This document shows positions 43,821-55,134 of a DNA stretch of 64,000 nucleotides, piece by piece (the first letter of the stretch is position 1; each line of letters opens with the position of its first letter). The notes beneath the pieces were generated by a model. It was not told the origin of the DNA and ran no database searches. It saw nothing but the letters and a program-made list of their open reading frames with translations. A program made the translations under genes and the position numbers. The stretch spans positions 34,140,611 to 34,204,610 of the forward strand of contig NC_092576.1 in assembly GCF_037975245.1 (NCBI RefSeq), given 5' to 3'. Origin of the DNA: Apostichopus japonicus. Taxonomy: Eukaryota; Echinodermata; Holothuroidea; Aspidochirotida; Stichopodidae.

Positions 43821-45121
43821 AAATATACATTGTTGGTTTGTTCTTCTTCAGGTCTCTCTCTCTCTACTTAAGGGTCAATTTCTCAGAATCTTGCTACCGT
43901 AGGGTCAATTTGAATGATATATTTCTTCGTTTCACAGCTTGGGCTTGGTTTCAGACAGGTATCAATACTGATGGTGCTCACAACCCACCGACGAGTAGAC
44001 AATTACAAAGGGGAGATATAATCAGCATGAATGTATTTCCAATGATCTGTGGGTAAGAGTGAACCTAAGTTTCATACGTAACACACGATGAAACTTTATT
44101 AAATGTTGTAGATACTTGTAATGAACAGTAAAGATGAATATCTGTGTCCAGCCAGTATAACACAGCAACCGTAGATGTGGCCGCGTTCAACCATGGTTGT
44201 TAATGGTACCCAATTTTGTAGTTAGAATTTGAACTTGCTTCAGAGCTGTAATGGGACGTTGCACGTTTATTCTGTAAGCACGTTCTGAACCCTCATATAC
44301 TTGAATAACCTTCCAAAAAAAAAAATTACAAAGTAGCGTTGGTTTTAATCCATTGATACGTTTGGTAGTATAATTCCTGGCTTTTCTGTCTCAGTTGAAC
44401 GTAAAATTACTTTATTAGCGGACTTCTTTCTTTCTGTTGATAAAAACATTATTCATAACCGAAAAAAAAGGAATAACCAAGCAACACCAGAACACATTTT
44501 AACATATTTTCAATGATTTAGATTTTTCTCTAGCAGTAAACTTTTTCGAAGATACTGCTCATCACTTTTATAGATTGATGAATTCTGAATGCTGAATATC
44601 TATTTGCCATGTTTCCTTTTAGTGCAATGAGGAAGTAACTACAGAGATTGGCGGTATCAACAATTGGGAACTTGAAATATGACGCTACTTGTGACAAATA
44701 TGGTGTCACTAAGGCGAGATACCAAAATTGTTTTGGTAGCTGGGGCGCATTACAATATTGTCCAGCTAAATCTCAACAACTTTAACTCGTAACGACTGCA
44801 ACGGCATAACTTGATTGATATTCGATATTCTTTACACTTAGTTATTACACGGCACTGGAGCGCACATTGTTCATGGGCGACGTAACGAGTGATAGGCATC
44901 TCCAACTCTGGGAAATAAATTGCGAAGTTCATCGCAAAGGATTAGAATTGGTAAAACCCGGAGTGAGATGTTGTGACGTAGTGAAAGAATTGGACGCAAT
45001 CTATGATGTGTATGGCGTGAGGAAATACCGCACTATCGGATACGGCCATTCTATTGGGATACTTTCACATTATTACGGACGTGAAGCCGGTAAGATCGCT
45101 CTTCTCTCTTCCTCTCCACCC

Positions 45122-45418
45122 GATTCACACAGAGAACACGGTTACTACTGTAATTCTTAAAGTGTTGTAATGCAGTAAGAACTGGATCGTGCTATAACTC
45201 GGTAGCATGTGCTATTAGGTTTACAGTAAGAACTGAGGATATGTGTACTTCCAACAAATCCAGTGTTATGATTTATTGGGATTACATATGTTCTCAGTTT
45301 TTACTGTAATCCTAATAGCACATGCTATCGATTTATCAGATTTGTCAGCACGATCCAATATTTATTGTGGTACAAAAATTTAAGATTGACAGTAGTTACT
45401 GTAATCTCTGTGTGAATC
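45122..45418. mobile_element. Hairpin MITE family D, copy 2
   Basis: Starts GATTCACACAGAG and ends CTCTGTGTGAATC, with inner arms CATGTGCTATTAGG and CCTAATAGCACATG. It matches 39835-40130. It is in the last creatinase intron, about 30 bp after the donor at 45090. Confidence 0.88.
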
Positions 45419-46152
45419 AGCTTTCCTCTCTGTGATCGTGAATAGAAATTTGTTTCACAGGCCAAAACCGAATTAATATACAATACAGAGGCTCTATAAA
45501 GAGATACGCTCTGTGGTGGCCTGACCAATTGGGATCATAACATGTTGTTTCTGTTTTGTCAATGAGTTACAATATGTGAATTACTATTTTATTACAACAT
45601 CTTTTATAATAAACATAAGTTTTAAGACATATGGATCCGAAAGACTTTTACAATAAAGTTGCCGGCGAGATGAAGTCATCAGCTGTGTCTCTTTAATCGC
45701 TTTGTTTAAACCCTGCATATAAATATTAACAAAAGAAAACTGCTTTGTTTTTTTTAATCTAGATCTTGAGTTTCGATCAGACATTGAAACCGTACTAGAA
45801 CCTGGCATGGTGGTATCTATGGAACCGATGCTAGTTATTCCAGAAGGAACGGCTGGTGCCGGAGGCTACAGGGAACATGATATGTTGGTATTAACTGAGG
45901 AGGGTAACGAGAATCTAACAGAGTTCCCATACGGACCAGAACACAACATCATAAAGAAATAGGGCGATGAAAATGCAAAACATAAAGCCAAATGATCTCA
46001 ACTGTTGCAATTTGTGGCTTACTATTTGATTTAAAAACCATTATTTGCATTTATGTATCACATAAATTAAGTTCTTTAATGTTTTAATGTTCTTGTTTTT
46101 CTGGTGAATGTTACATAGTTTATAATAATCATGGTTTTATATATATATCAAC

Positions 46153-46158
46153 AATAAA
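46153..46158 (+). terminator. Candidate polyadenylation signal of creatinase gene
   Basis: AATAAA lies 191 bp after the stop codon ending at 45962, in an AT-rich context. It is the first canonical hexamer seen downstream. Confidence 0.5.
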
Positions 46159-46404
46159 AATAATTCTGCTAAATATACAAAAACATAACATGTTTAAACA
46201 ATGAGCGTCCTAATGGAATTGAACCCAATGAGATGCTCGATAATATAGCTAGTGTTATGAATAATCGGGAACTTGGTGTGTAATTATAAATGTCGATTTT
46301 CTTCTGAACTTTTGAAGATTTTCCAAACTGTATGCGTATATAGGGAACATAGTGGAACAATTTCAAAGGTCACTACACATAACAGGAATGTAAAGTTCTA
46401 CTGA

Positions 46405-46554
46405 CCCAAAAACCTGGCTGACCTCTTGAAGTCCTGGAGCAACTGCACCAAATATCCCTGACATTAGATACAAGGGTTTCAAGTAGGGGGGAATTATGCA
46501 ATTAAGGACCAAAGCTGTAATACACACCACAAAGTCTTGGCGTAGAAAAGACAT
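46405..46554 (-). pseudogene. Orphan duplicate of exon 1 of the beta-lactamase-like gene
   Basis: The minus-strand frame starts MSFLRQDFVVCITALVLNC and continues IIPPYLKPLYL, then GIFGAVAPGLQEVSQVF. It aligns along its length with exon 1 of the gene at 48988-55134 (MSFLRASIVCVTAVIVG, then IIPTYLKPSYP and APGFEEVRDVF). It ends in a possible donor GTCAGT, weaker than the GTAAGT of the intact gene. No later exons follow between here and the creatinase end at 45962. It retains an open frame and a hydrophobic signal-anchor. Confidence 0.85.
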
Positions 46555-46559
46555 ACATC

Positions 46560-47785
46560 ATGTATATATATGTTTACTGCTCTACATACAATTACTTTGA
46601 CATCATCCTGAGTTAACACTCATCAAACATTCAAATCTCACAAATATCATCCCTTATTTTTTGATGATGATAGATCTACATGGCGGATGATTTCAATATA
46701 ATATGTGTGTGTAATTGTGTAATAGTGGATAATCTGAAGAAAACGACGATAAAACCAGGTCAGGAATTAGGGAATTTTAAGGAAAGAGGTTTATTCCGAA
46801 CACACACTCAACGGCGTTTAAATGCAACCAAGTCGGAAATGCTTAAACATTAAACTGAGTGGCATAAATGCCAGGTGTTACTGTTTTCTGGTAAAAATGA
46901 CAAAAGAAGTGACAAATTAAGAGCGCCCAAGTAGATGGATTGAATCCCTCAACTTCTAAGTTACATTCTGTATGATCTAACGTGTGAGCACGTAAATTGT
47001 TCAGAAATACCGAAGTATATAATACGTGCGTAGTCCAGACAAACTCTGCTGGAAATATTCTTCCTCACATAAGATTTAAAGAAATTGAATACATAGAGAG
47101 CAATGAGTGTAATGGTGTACATAAGAACAGCTTGAGCATATTATCAATTCCGTTAAAAGTACGTTGATAAACACTGTAATAACATGTTAATGATGGACAT
47201 TGTCTTTTTTAAATGCAAGTTCATTCCTAAAGGAGAAGGCGAGCTACGCAATATTTCCTCTTTGTTCCGCTTCTACAGTAATTTTCATTTGATATATTTG
47301 GCACTAAGTCTCAGAGAAATTTGTAAAGCTGTCTTTTTTAATAGATGATATAAATTCCGGGTTCTATCCTAAACGTAAACGTATTTCCTACATTACGGAA
47401 CGCCCTACCTCTATAACTCAGTGCCATTTCTACGATTTTTTCTGTTAAAAGACGTCTGAAAATTGTCCTCTTTAAATAATTACGATAAATACTTCTTTAA
47501 CTTATACATCAACTGATTTCAATTTTGTTATATTTATATTTTGGTTTCAGCACTGCCGTGCACTTTTTGAGATGTCTGCTAGATATTGGTTGTGCTTAGA
47601 TCGTTCATTCATTCGTTCATTCATTCATCCTTTCATTCATTCATTCATTCATTCATTCAACGTACTGATTTTCCGCTACGTTATTGTGTGAGAGCGTGTT
47701 GGGTTGCATCCCTTTATCCATCATATATTCCCTTGGAGATTTGAAATATAACGGAACATCTATGTACTGTCACTGTTTCTTAATC
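46560..47785. other. Intergenic DNA with a TTCA microsatellite
   Basis: No gene recognised. A (TTCA)n run of about 57 bp is at 47603-47659; the rest is unassigned AT-rich sequence. Confidence 0.6.
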
Positions 47786-48280
47786 CGATACTCATAGCTG
47801 GTACAGTAACTACTGTTCATGTCATACGACCGTGCATCAGTAAAATCTACTATGCTGTGTTCGTAACACGGTAACATGTGTTACGGGTGGCATTATAACA
47901 ACTGTAAAGCTGTTTACGTGTTTCCCTGTAAGACAAAGAACTGAGCGAATGGACAATGAGTCTGTGAAGATGACAATGTCTACGAGATGAAGTCAAAGAG
48001 GTACGGTACCGCTTGATTCTATATCACACCTCTCTTTAAATTACGCCAATTTGCCATGCCAATAACGAAGGAAGGTCATGTTCCATAGGCCTACTTATAG
48101 CATTAAAAGACAAGATACGACTTCATTTTTAGAATTGCGTATTAATGAACTCGCACTAAATGGTTGGTACAGCGTTTACTGTTCATGTCCAATAACAGTA
48201 ATTACTACTTTGTGTTCGTAACATATATAACATGTATTATAGGACATGAACAGTAGTTGTTGTGTCCGCTATGAGTATCG
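47786..48280. mobile_element. Family B inverted-repeat element, copy 3 (about 495 bp)
   Basis: The left end CGATACTCATAGCTGGTACAG and the right end, complemented (CGATACTCATAGCGGACACAA), form terminal inverted repeats. Each end carries the subterminal GTTCGTAACA and ACATGT.TTA words seen in copy 1. The centre (47995-48110) is the reverse complement of 39020-39143. Confidence 0.72.
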
Positions 48281-48987
48281 CATTCCTTTTTCCTACTAAA
48301 ATAGTGTTAAATAATCTGAAGAGGGTTCAATATGCGAATTGGGGTAAGGGGATGGATCTTTACATTCGAACGGCATTGCGATAAGCTGTGTGTTTATTGT
48401 TTTTACTTTTGACGGCCGGAGCAAACCAATCAATTGTACACTTCTTACAGTTATTACGTCAACAACAGACACAAGTTAAATGAGAAAAGTGACACTTGAA
48501 CATAAAATGATGTCTTGTTTGTCTTTCTCTTTAAAATAAACCCAGTCATTACTATATGGCAGCTTATGCATTTCCACGGAGAAAGTGGAAATAAAATCAA
48601 ATAAGAAGCATTTTGATGAAACCTTGAATTCATATATATTTGCAAGAATTCCACTTGTTTCCGATTTTATTTCGGAATTCATGAAGGCAAATCTGGCAAA
48701 CTACTAAGTTACCGTAAAACAGAGACACTTAGTAAATAGCAAAAGACATATATATTCTGTATCCAAGGGTTAGTCGTTAGTACTGAACACTGCCTGATGA
48801 GTATCTGGTTAATTCTCATACAAAGAGGCAAGAGCAATTCTAAAGCTATGTTCATAAATGACCAGTTATTCCCCGTTCGGATCGGAGTTATGTAAACTTA
48901 AATTGATAATTAACAGTTAGCGAAAAATTTGCCTTTTCACAGTAAAATGTGAAATGCAAATACGCTTGTGAGCAGTTACCATATTTT
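48281..48987. other. 3' flank of the beta-lactamase-like gene
   Basis: Probable 3' untranslated and downstream region of the minus-strand gene. A minus-strand AATAAA is at 48666-48671, 317 bp beyond the stop, with no stronger candidate identified. Confidence 0.4.
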
Positions 48988-51900
48988 CTAAATTGATCTT
49001 TTAACACTATCGATAAGACGTTGTATTCTCGGGTCTAATAACTGAATACCTAGAGTTGACATATAACGGCTGACAAATCCATAACCTATTTTGTTGTTTG
49101 GGTCCGCGTAGCCAATCTGTCCACCGGCTCCAGGAGCACCGAAGAGATTTCCCATCTGTGAAATTTTATGAAAATATATCCTGCTCTTTTATTTTTATCA
49201 TGAATACAAAAATGTTCCATTAGTTTCAATGAAACTTGAGGGCAGTACATGAACGGTGCAAATATTTATCTATATGGAAATATTTATCGATATGGAATAT
49301 TCGGGTTGCTCATCATTCTGTCAATAAAAGTGCTCTAAGAATGATCGTCACAGGAAATTACACTATAAATACTAAGCCAAATGGAAGAAATATTAGTTTC
49401 AGCAACTCTTTCAGCAATAAAAACAAGATTGGAAACTGTCCTATTTTGCGAAAACCCAAAGTCTATGGTCAATTTTCCCAGCGCGTTCATTTTTCTTTTG
49501 TATACAACACTGATTTTTACAGAAATGCAGATAATATTATCTTATTGTTTTTGAAAATATGGAATATTTGTTACATTGACTATGGAATATAGACAACCAG
49601 ACAATTTTCTCTGCATATGATTAACCTTCTCACTGAGGACTTGAACAAAGTCCTCAGACGTCAACTAAAAAGACTCCTCACGTTCTCAGATGAATTTTAT
49701 GATGGAAGAGTATTATTAAGCCTAGGTGTTACATAATCAGATAAAATTTGTATCGTTATTACATTGCAATATCTATCTGCATTGTAGTGACACAAAAAAG
49801 GCATTGTAACATATATAACAAATTCATTATGGAAATATGTGATGTACAAAATAGAAATAAATAACTTACTATAGAAACAGTTTGGATCATTGTGCAAAAA
49901 GTTATGTTAAGAACAATTTTTGGAACATGTCACCAAAAAATAACTCGATATTTACTCGTGAAAGCTGCGATAATGAAGAACATTATATATTCAGTAGTTG
50001 AGTTTTGAGGTTTTGAGGTATTTTCATTTATTCAGTTGCATTTCCATTCTCTATGAAAATACTTATTTAGTATTTAAAATTATCATGCACATTAACGAAA
50101 CTACACATTTACACTTACGTTGTCGCCTTGAGGTATTACGTCCATAGCATACTTCCATCTCATTGGATGATCGAACATCAGTAAGTCTGGGGTGAGGGGT
50201 CTTTTGTCATTTACATATTCATCAATTATCTTCTTAGATAGCAAGGTAGTGTTTCTGTATTTTCCACCGTTAGCTAAAATACCAAATAGTTTGGCAATCG
50301 CTCTCGCAGTACCGACTCCATTGCCTGACGCAAACTCTACGTTCATCACATACGGATCAGCAAAACGCTCAAACTGTTGAGTTGAAATGCCATAAAAATG
50401 TTGAAATGTCACATGTAACATGCATTAGCTAGAAACATTCGCATATGGGTTAGTTTCATTGTGAATGTATATAGCTCACTGTGAAATAAGTGCCGTTCGA
50501 TAACTTTGTTTTGCTTTAATTCGAAAGGCTATCATCGTTCATGTTTTTATGTTAGATTTACTTTGTACTAAAGTCTAGACTTGAAATATAATTTCGTACT
50601 TGCCATTTTCAGAAACATACAACAAAAGGATAATGTAGCAAACAAATTCGAAAAAATACAGCACATGATATCGTCCTGTTCAGATTCATAAATCAGCATA
50701 TATCCTATAATACACAGACCAAGTTACAGTCTTTAATTACTAAAAGCAAAACTTTACATAAAACCATGGTTCCCTTGTGAGATATTATTGTATTACTATC
50801 ACAAAACGAATAATATCTCATGTTGCTTAGTAGAAAGCACAATAGAAGATGGCGGTTGAGATCCTGCTATATTTATTAACTCATAATATCCGTCTTAGTT
50901 AATTATTACACTGTCCTTAACTCTTGACATTTTATTCAGACGAGAAATTGTATAAAAAATATTATATATATATCCAAGAAAATAACATATTCTAGTTTCC
51001 CTTTTTTAATTAGGAAAGCAACGCGACTTTAACTTTTTTTGGTAATTTACTTAACATTAATCTTCTTTCTACCTCCGCAATTTCTAGTTGTTATGAGACA
51101 GGATAGCTTGATGTTTACTCATGTGAGGTATACTTTCTACTTTTCCTGTGGCAAAATTTAAACTCTTGTCGTATCAAAATATGGAAGTCTTAGCTTTCGA
51201 TGATGGTAAAGAGAACTTAATCAAGTCGGAACGCATGACTTCACTAATAAGCGTAAGGTATTTATATCATTGCGTTTTAATCGGAACACTAAGCGTTATG
51301 AATCAGAACAAAATAGGAATGCTTACTTCACACACGTTTCCACACGATTCTAACATTCGTTTATTTACGTCTGCATTTTCCCCTCCTAGTAACGTACTTA
51401 AGACAGCGTTCTGAATCAGTACACTATTCTTAATTGCATAGATAACATCACCGAACCCTGCCTGTACGTTTGTTAATCTTCCCAATCGATGAAACAGTTC
51501 TAATGGTGTTCCTATATATAGGTCGATGTCTGAAAGAGGCAGATATGGACTAATACAGTTCAATTTGAATATATGGAATTACAGTTTGAAAACTCTGTTC
51601 AACTCTAATATTGATAGTGTCGCTGTCTCAATTCGCACACTTCATTATTTAGAGATCCGTGGTTTTGATCTACCAATAGGTGAGCGTATTCATTTCAACG
51701 CTGGGATAGTATGTGTTTAATAGTTAATAACCATACCATCTCAGCCTAATCTGGTTTTTGAGGCTTCCAACTTCATTGATTGATCAATTTTGTAAATGCA
51801 TAGATTCTCTCTTCCATTAAAATGTATTTGTGATTTTGAAATACTTCATAGTGTTATTTAGTCTTCTTAGATTCTGACGAAGTTTTAATAATAGCATTGG

Positions 51901-54900
51901 AAGCAAAACAATAACTTTCTAGTCAGAAAAGAAAAACTTACCAGCATGAAGCACGGAGGCACATTTTTTACAATATATGAAAATGTTATATGACTTAGTT
52001 ATGTTCATTTCCTTGCTAAACATTAGTGATAACATGCAATGATATGTGAACTTGCAAACTATGTGAACTCCGAATTTGTTAAGCCTTGCAGGCTTTATAG
52101 GAGACTTCCCGTCACACTGTAAATTGTGATGAAACAAATAAATATACAAAAATATACAAAAAAAGAGAAAGTGTAACAGATTGCCCTCATTGCAAATAGG
52201 CGAGGCTGATTATTTGAAAATTTTGGTGAACTGGTTAACGACACAGTAAACATTATTTCCCCACAATTTTACTTTGAGGTTCAATACATGTTGTGAATAT
52301 AGGTCATAATCATAAGTCTCTCAGTAATGTAGAAAATTATATTATTATGATACAAACACATGTAAATCAACTATAAGGGCAACTATGCTTGAGAAAGTGA
52401 GTTAACAGGACCAGTACACATAATATGTGCAGTAAAGGGAAGTATATCTGTGTGTGTCCGTACTTTGTTGTGAAATATTACGTTCCGGAGGACGCGAGAG
52501 GCGGGAGGGAATGGGAGGGGGGAGGGGAGGTGATGGTTACAATACTATGACTATTCTACACCCATATTCCCCTACATTCAAAGCCTCGTATGTACGATGC
52601 CGTATAAGATCGCGGCAAAAGCAAACTGCGGTGGCCAGGTCTCGAGCCCAGGATCCAAAATACGTCTCGCTCTCGAGGTACAGAGCACAGCCAACTGCAC
52701 CACGGCAGCTGCTGATATAAATGTATGTTCGTTTCTAATACTTGAAGTTCCCGATACCGTATAAGATCGCGGCAAAATCAAACTGTGGTGGCCGTGTCTC
52801 GAGCCCAGGATCCAAAATACGTCTCGCTTTCGAGGTACAGAGTACAACCAACTGCACCACGGCAGCTGCTGTTATAAATGTATGTTCGTTTATAATACTT
52901 ACAGTTCCCGATACCGTATAAGATCGCGGCAAAAGCAAACTGAGGTGCAATTTCTATATGATTTGCACATCTCAGTTTAGTCTTTAAAAATGCTATTATA
53001 AATGTTATGATTAAAATGACATTCCGTCTTTGAGTGTGATAAATAAAATAGTCTTACCGAATGGCTTTCTTACTTCTTCGTCAAAGAATTGGCCAACGGT
53101 TCGTTTCTTAATGTCTACCCTTCGTACAAGGGCGTCCGAATATAGTCCGAATGTTATGCCGTGGTATCCATGTTTTGTACCCGGTTCCCAAATCGGTTTT
53201 GTGGCAGCCAGAATTCTATCAAGTTCCGTTCGATTTTTCAAAATGTCGTAAGAGAGAGGTTCGTCTGTAGCAAGAAGTCCTGCCTAACATCAAATGAAAA
53301 AAAGGGAGTAGAATATTAGGAGAAAGTTTTTTTTTCCGGATTGTTTCCTTTCTATAATGTTGATGTTAACTCGGAACTCTTTGGCAGCCACTGCGTATTG
53401 AAACAACCGGGCTGTGCTAATATTCATGTTAATAGTAATATTCAATAGTAGCTGATACGACACGCCTTCGCTCAAACTGACTTAAACTACTATCACAAAA
53501 TAGTATGCAAATATGTGTCCTTTTCGATTAAAATATAGTTATTATTTGAAAAGAAAAGCCCCCTCCCCCCAAAAAAGATGAATGTGAAAATGATTATTTT
53601 ATTATTCTCTGATTTCGATAAATCTTAAAGGATGTTTGTATTTACCTCATGCTCTAGCAATTGTTCAACCGTGATTCTTTCCTTCCCGTTCTGCGCAAAC
53701 TCAGGCCAATAGTGCGCCACGGTTTTCTTAAAGTCAAGCAAGCCTCTATCGGAAAGCATGGCTAGACATACAGCTGTGAGACCTTTCGTAAAACAGAAAT
53801 GAACACCTTTATGTCGCTACGTTATAACAGGAAGTGAAAGTATACAAATAAATGTCGATATAAAGGTTTATTTTTGGGGACGATGGTGTGTTTCTTTTAT
53901 TTCATAGCCTACCTTTTGTTGTTGAAAATATTACTGTCATAGTGTCCTCCCTCCAGAGTCGTTTTGCTTCGGCGTCTGCGTAGCCAGCCCAGAGGTCAAC
54001 GACCTTCTCTCCATCCTTGTAAACAGAAAACGCAGACCCAGCATCCCTTTTGTCCCAACCTTCTTCATAATTTTGTCTGTGGGATGACAACCCATAATAG
54101 ATCTTATTTCCATTTAGTTCATAACATAGCTCGGACTAATATTTTCACCATAACTTATACAATTCGTGCAGTTACATGTCATAGTGGTAATGTGACAAGT
54201 CCCACTCGTCACCTGTCTGTTTTATTTTGCACTATACTATTCGATAATAGGTTAACTCTGAGTCTAACAAGAACAAACAGTCGAAATTGATTACGGTTTA
54301 ATAATATTATAAATAATCTTAAATCACGAAATAAAATACGTTATGTTAGGAATATGACGTGTGGTTCAAAAAATAATTTGAGAAAGACAAAACAAAAGAC
54401 TTTTGTAGATACTACACAAATACAAAACATCCCTCTCTTAATAGTGGATTATAACGACCGGCCACGATCGGAACATGATTCGGTTAATTCATGTTGAACA
54501 TTTATTAAGCTAGAAAGACATTGATAATTGTAGAAATGTTTCATTCATGGCTTTTCATAACAAACGTATATAACAGTCTAACTAATATCCCCTCACCTAT
54601 TCTAACTAAAATTGGGACATATTTATCTGAAGTGTGTTGTATATTTTGTGCGATATACTATCAAGCTGAATTTAATAGAAGTATTGCTCCTCAGTTCATA
54701 TCATCAACATAAACAAGTGCAGTGAACCGAATGTTTTATTCCTTGACTTAGGGAGGGTGGATTTAAAGTTTGAAGAAATGCAAGATTCAGTTTGATATTA
54801 AATGTTAAGTCACCTAATAGACTGCTCTTAGTTTTGTTTTTAATCCTGGAGCTACGATAACAAATACACCAGGTACATCCTCCATCTCATCCCAACCCCC

Positions 54901-55134
54901 ACCCACCCGATTCCAGCCCACTTCACCCCGCCATCCTCTCAATGTTCCGTTAGCCCGGAGTAAGACATTGCATGGTTGATATACTTACCTGAAAACGTCA
55001 CGGACTTCCTCAAAGCCTGGAGCTACAGTACCAAATATCTCAGGTACTGGATATGAAGGTTTCAGGTAAGTAGGTATAATCAAACCAACAATAACTGCAG
55101 TTACACAAACGATGCTTGCGCGTAGGAAAGACAT
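48988..55134 (-). CDS. Serine beta-lactamase-like (class C/esterase-type) protein, complete
   Basis: Seven exons on the minus strand: 55134-54989, 54076-53913, 53782-53646, 53283-53058, 51529-51327, 50373-50119, 49155-48988, all in phase, 432 residues. Residues 1-25 form a hydrophobic signal-anchor (SIVCVTAVIVGLIIP). The SxxK catalytic motif is FSTTKG (Ser100, Lys103). LLEHEAGL (145-152) is the usual region after it, and GTKHGYHGITFGLY contains the Tyr motif (Tyr189). The C-terminal box reads LFGAPGAGGQIGYADP; related proteins often have His where Ala384 is. The family is the metazoan beta-lactamase-domain group (nematode LACT-like proteins), with roles in peptide or ester hydrolysis mostly unknown; it is not an antibiotic-resistance gene by context. 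Start chosen because the duplicate at 46554 starts at the same Met; an upstream in-frame ATG at 55212 would add 26 residues. Confidence 0.9.
49240..49730 (+). mobile_element. Possible LINE ORF2 C-terminal remnant in intron
   Basis: A plus-strand frame (RVAHHSVNKSALRMIV, then RKPKVYGQFSQRVHFSF) resembles the variable tail before the last helix of LINE ORF2 proteins. It is followed in another frame by DLNKVLRRQLKRLLTF. It is weak but lies antisense in an intron, as expected for a dead insertion. Confidence 0.35.
51530..52570. other. Intron of the beta-lactamase-like gene, nothing recognised
   Basis: AT-rich, with only short non-coding frames. A G-rich patch (GGGAGGGAATGGGAGGGGGGAG) is at about 52502-52530. 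Confidence 0.45.
52590..52950 (-). mobile_element. Tandem copies of tRNA-headed SINE family C
   Basis: Two full units of about 155 bp and the beginning of a third. On the minus strand each has CAGCTGCCGTGGTGCAGTTGG (box A) and CCTGGGCTCGAGAC (box B), followed by GTTTGCTTTTGCCGCGATC. This is the same body as the cluster at 34440-34985. Confidence 0.85.

Larger units (their letters stand above)
41726..45962 (+). pseudogene. Creatinase (creatine amidinohydrolase), all coding exons but with one nonsense codon and one frameshift
   Basis: Exons: 41726-41860, 42769-43380, 43938-44052, 44842-45089, 45763-45962. All splice phases match, for an expected 436-residue product when the single-base deletion is counted. 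Bacterial creatinases are about 400 residues and hydrolyse creatine to sarcosine and urea. Diagnostic motifs are SMHNINYFSDFLYC, DGGRAWRRT, WFQTGINTDGAHNP (catalytic His), YYTALERTLF (Glu), GYGHSIGILSHYYGREAG, and GGYREHDMLV (Glu). The extra 35-residue N-terminus (MIFKALNNSTIRGLG..) is Arg/Ser-rich and could be a mitochondrial presequence. Lesions: TAA at 42907-42909 where related enzymes have Ser before FGRPF, and loss of one base at about 43051-43055. Codons elsewhere are intact, so the break is recent, polymorphic or an assembly error. Confidence 0.88.
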
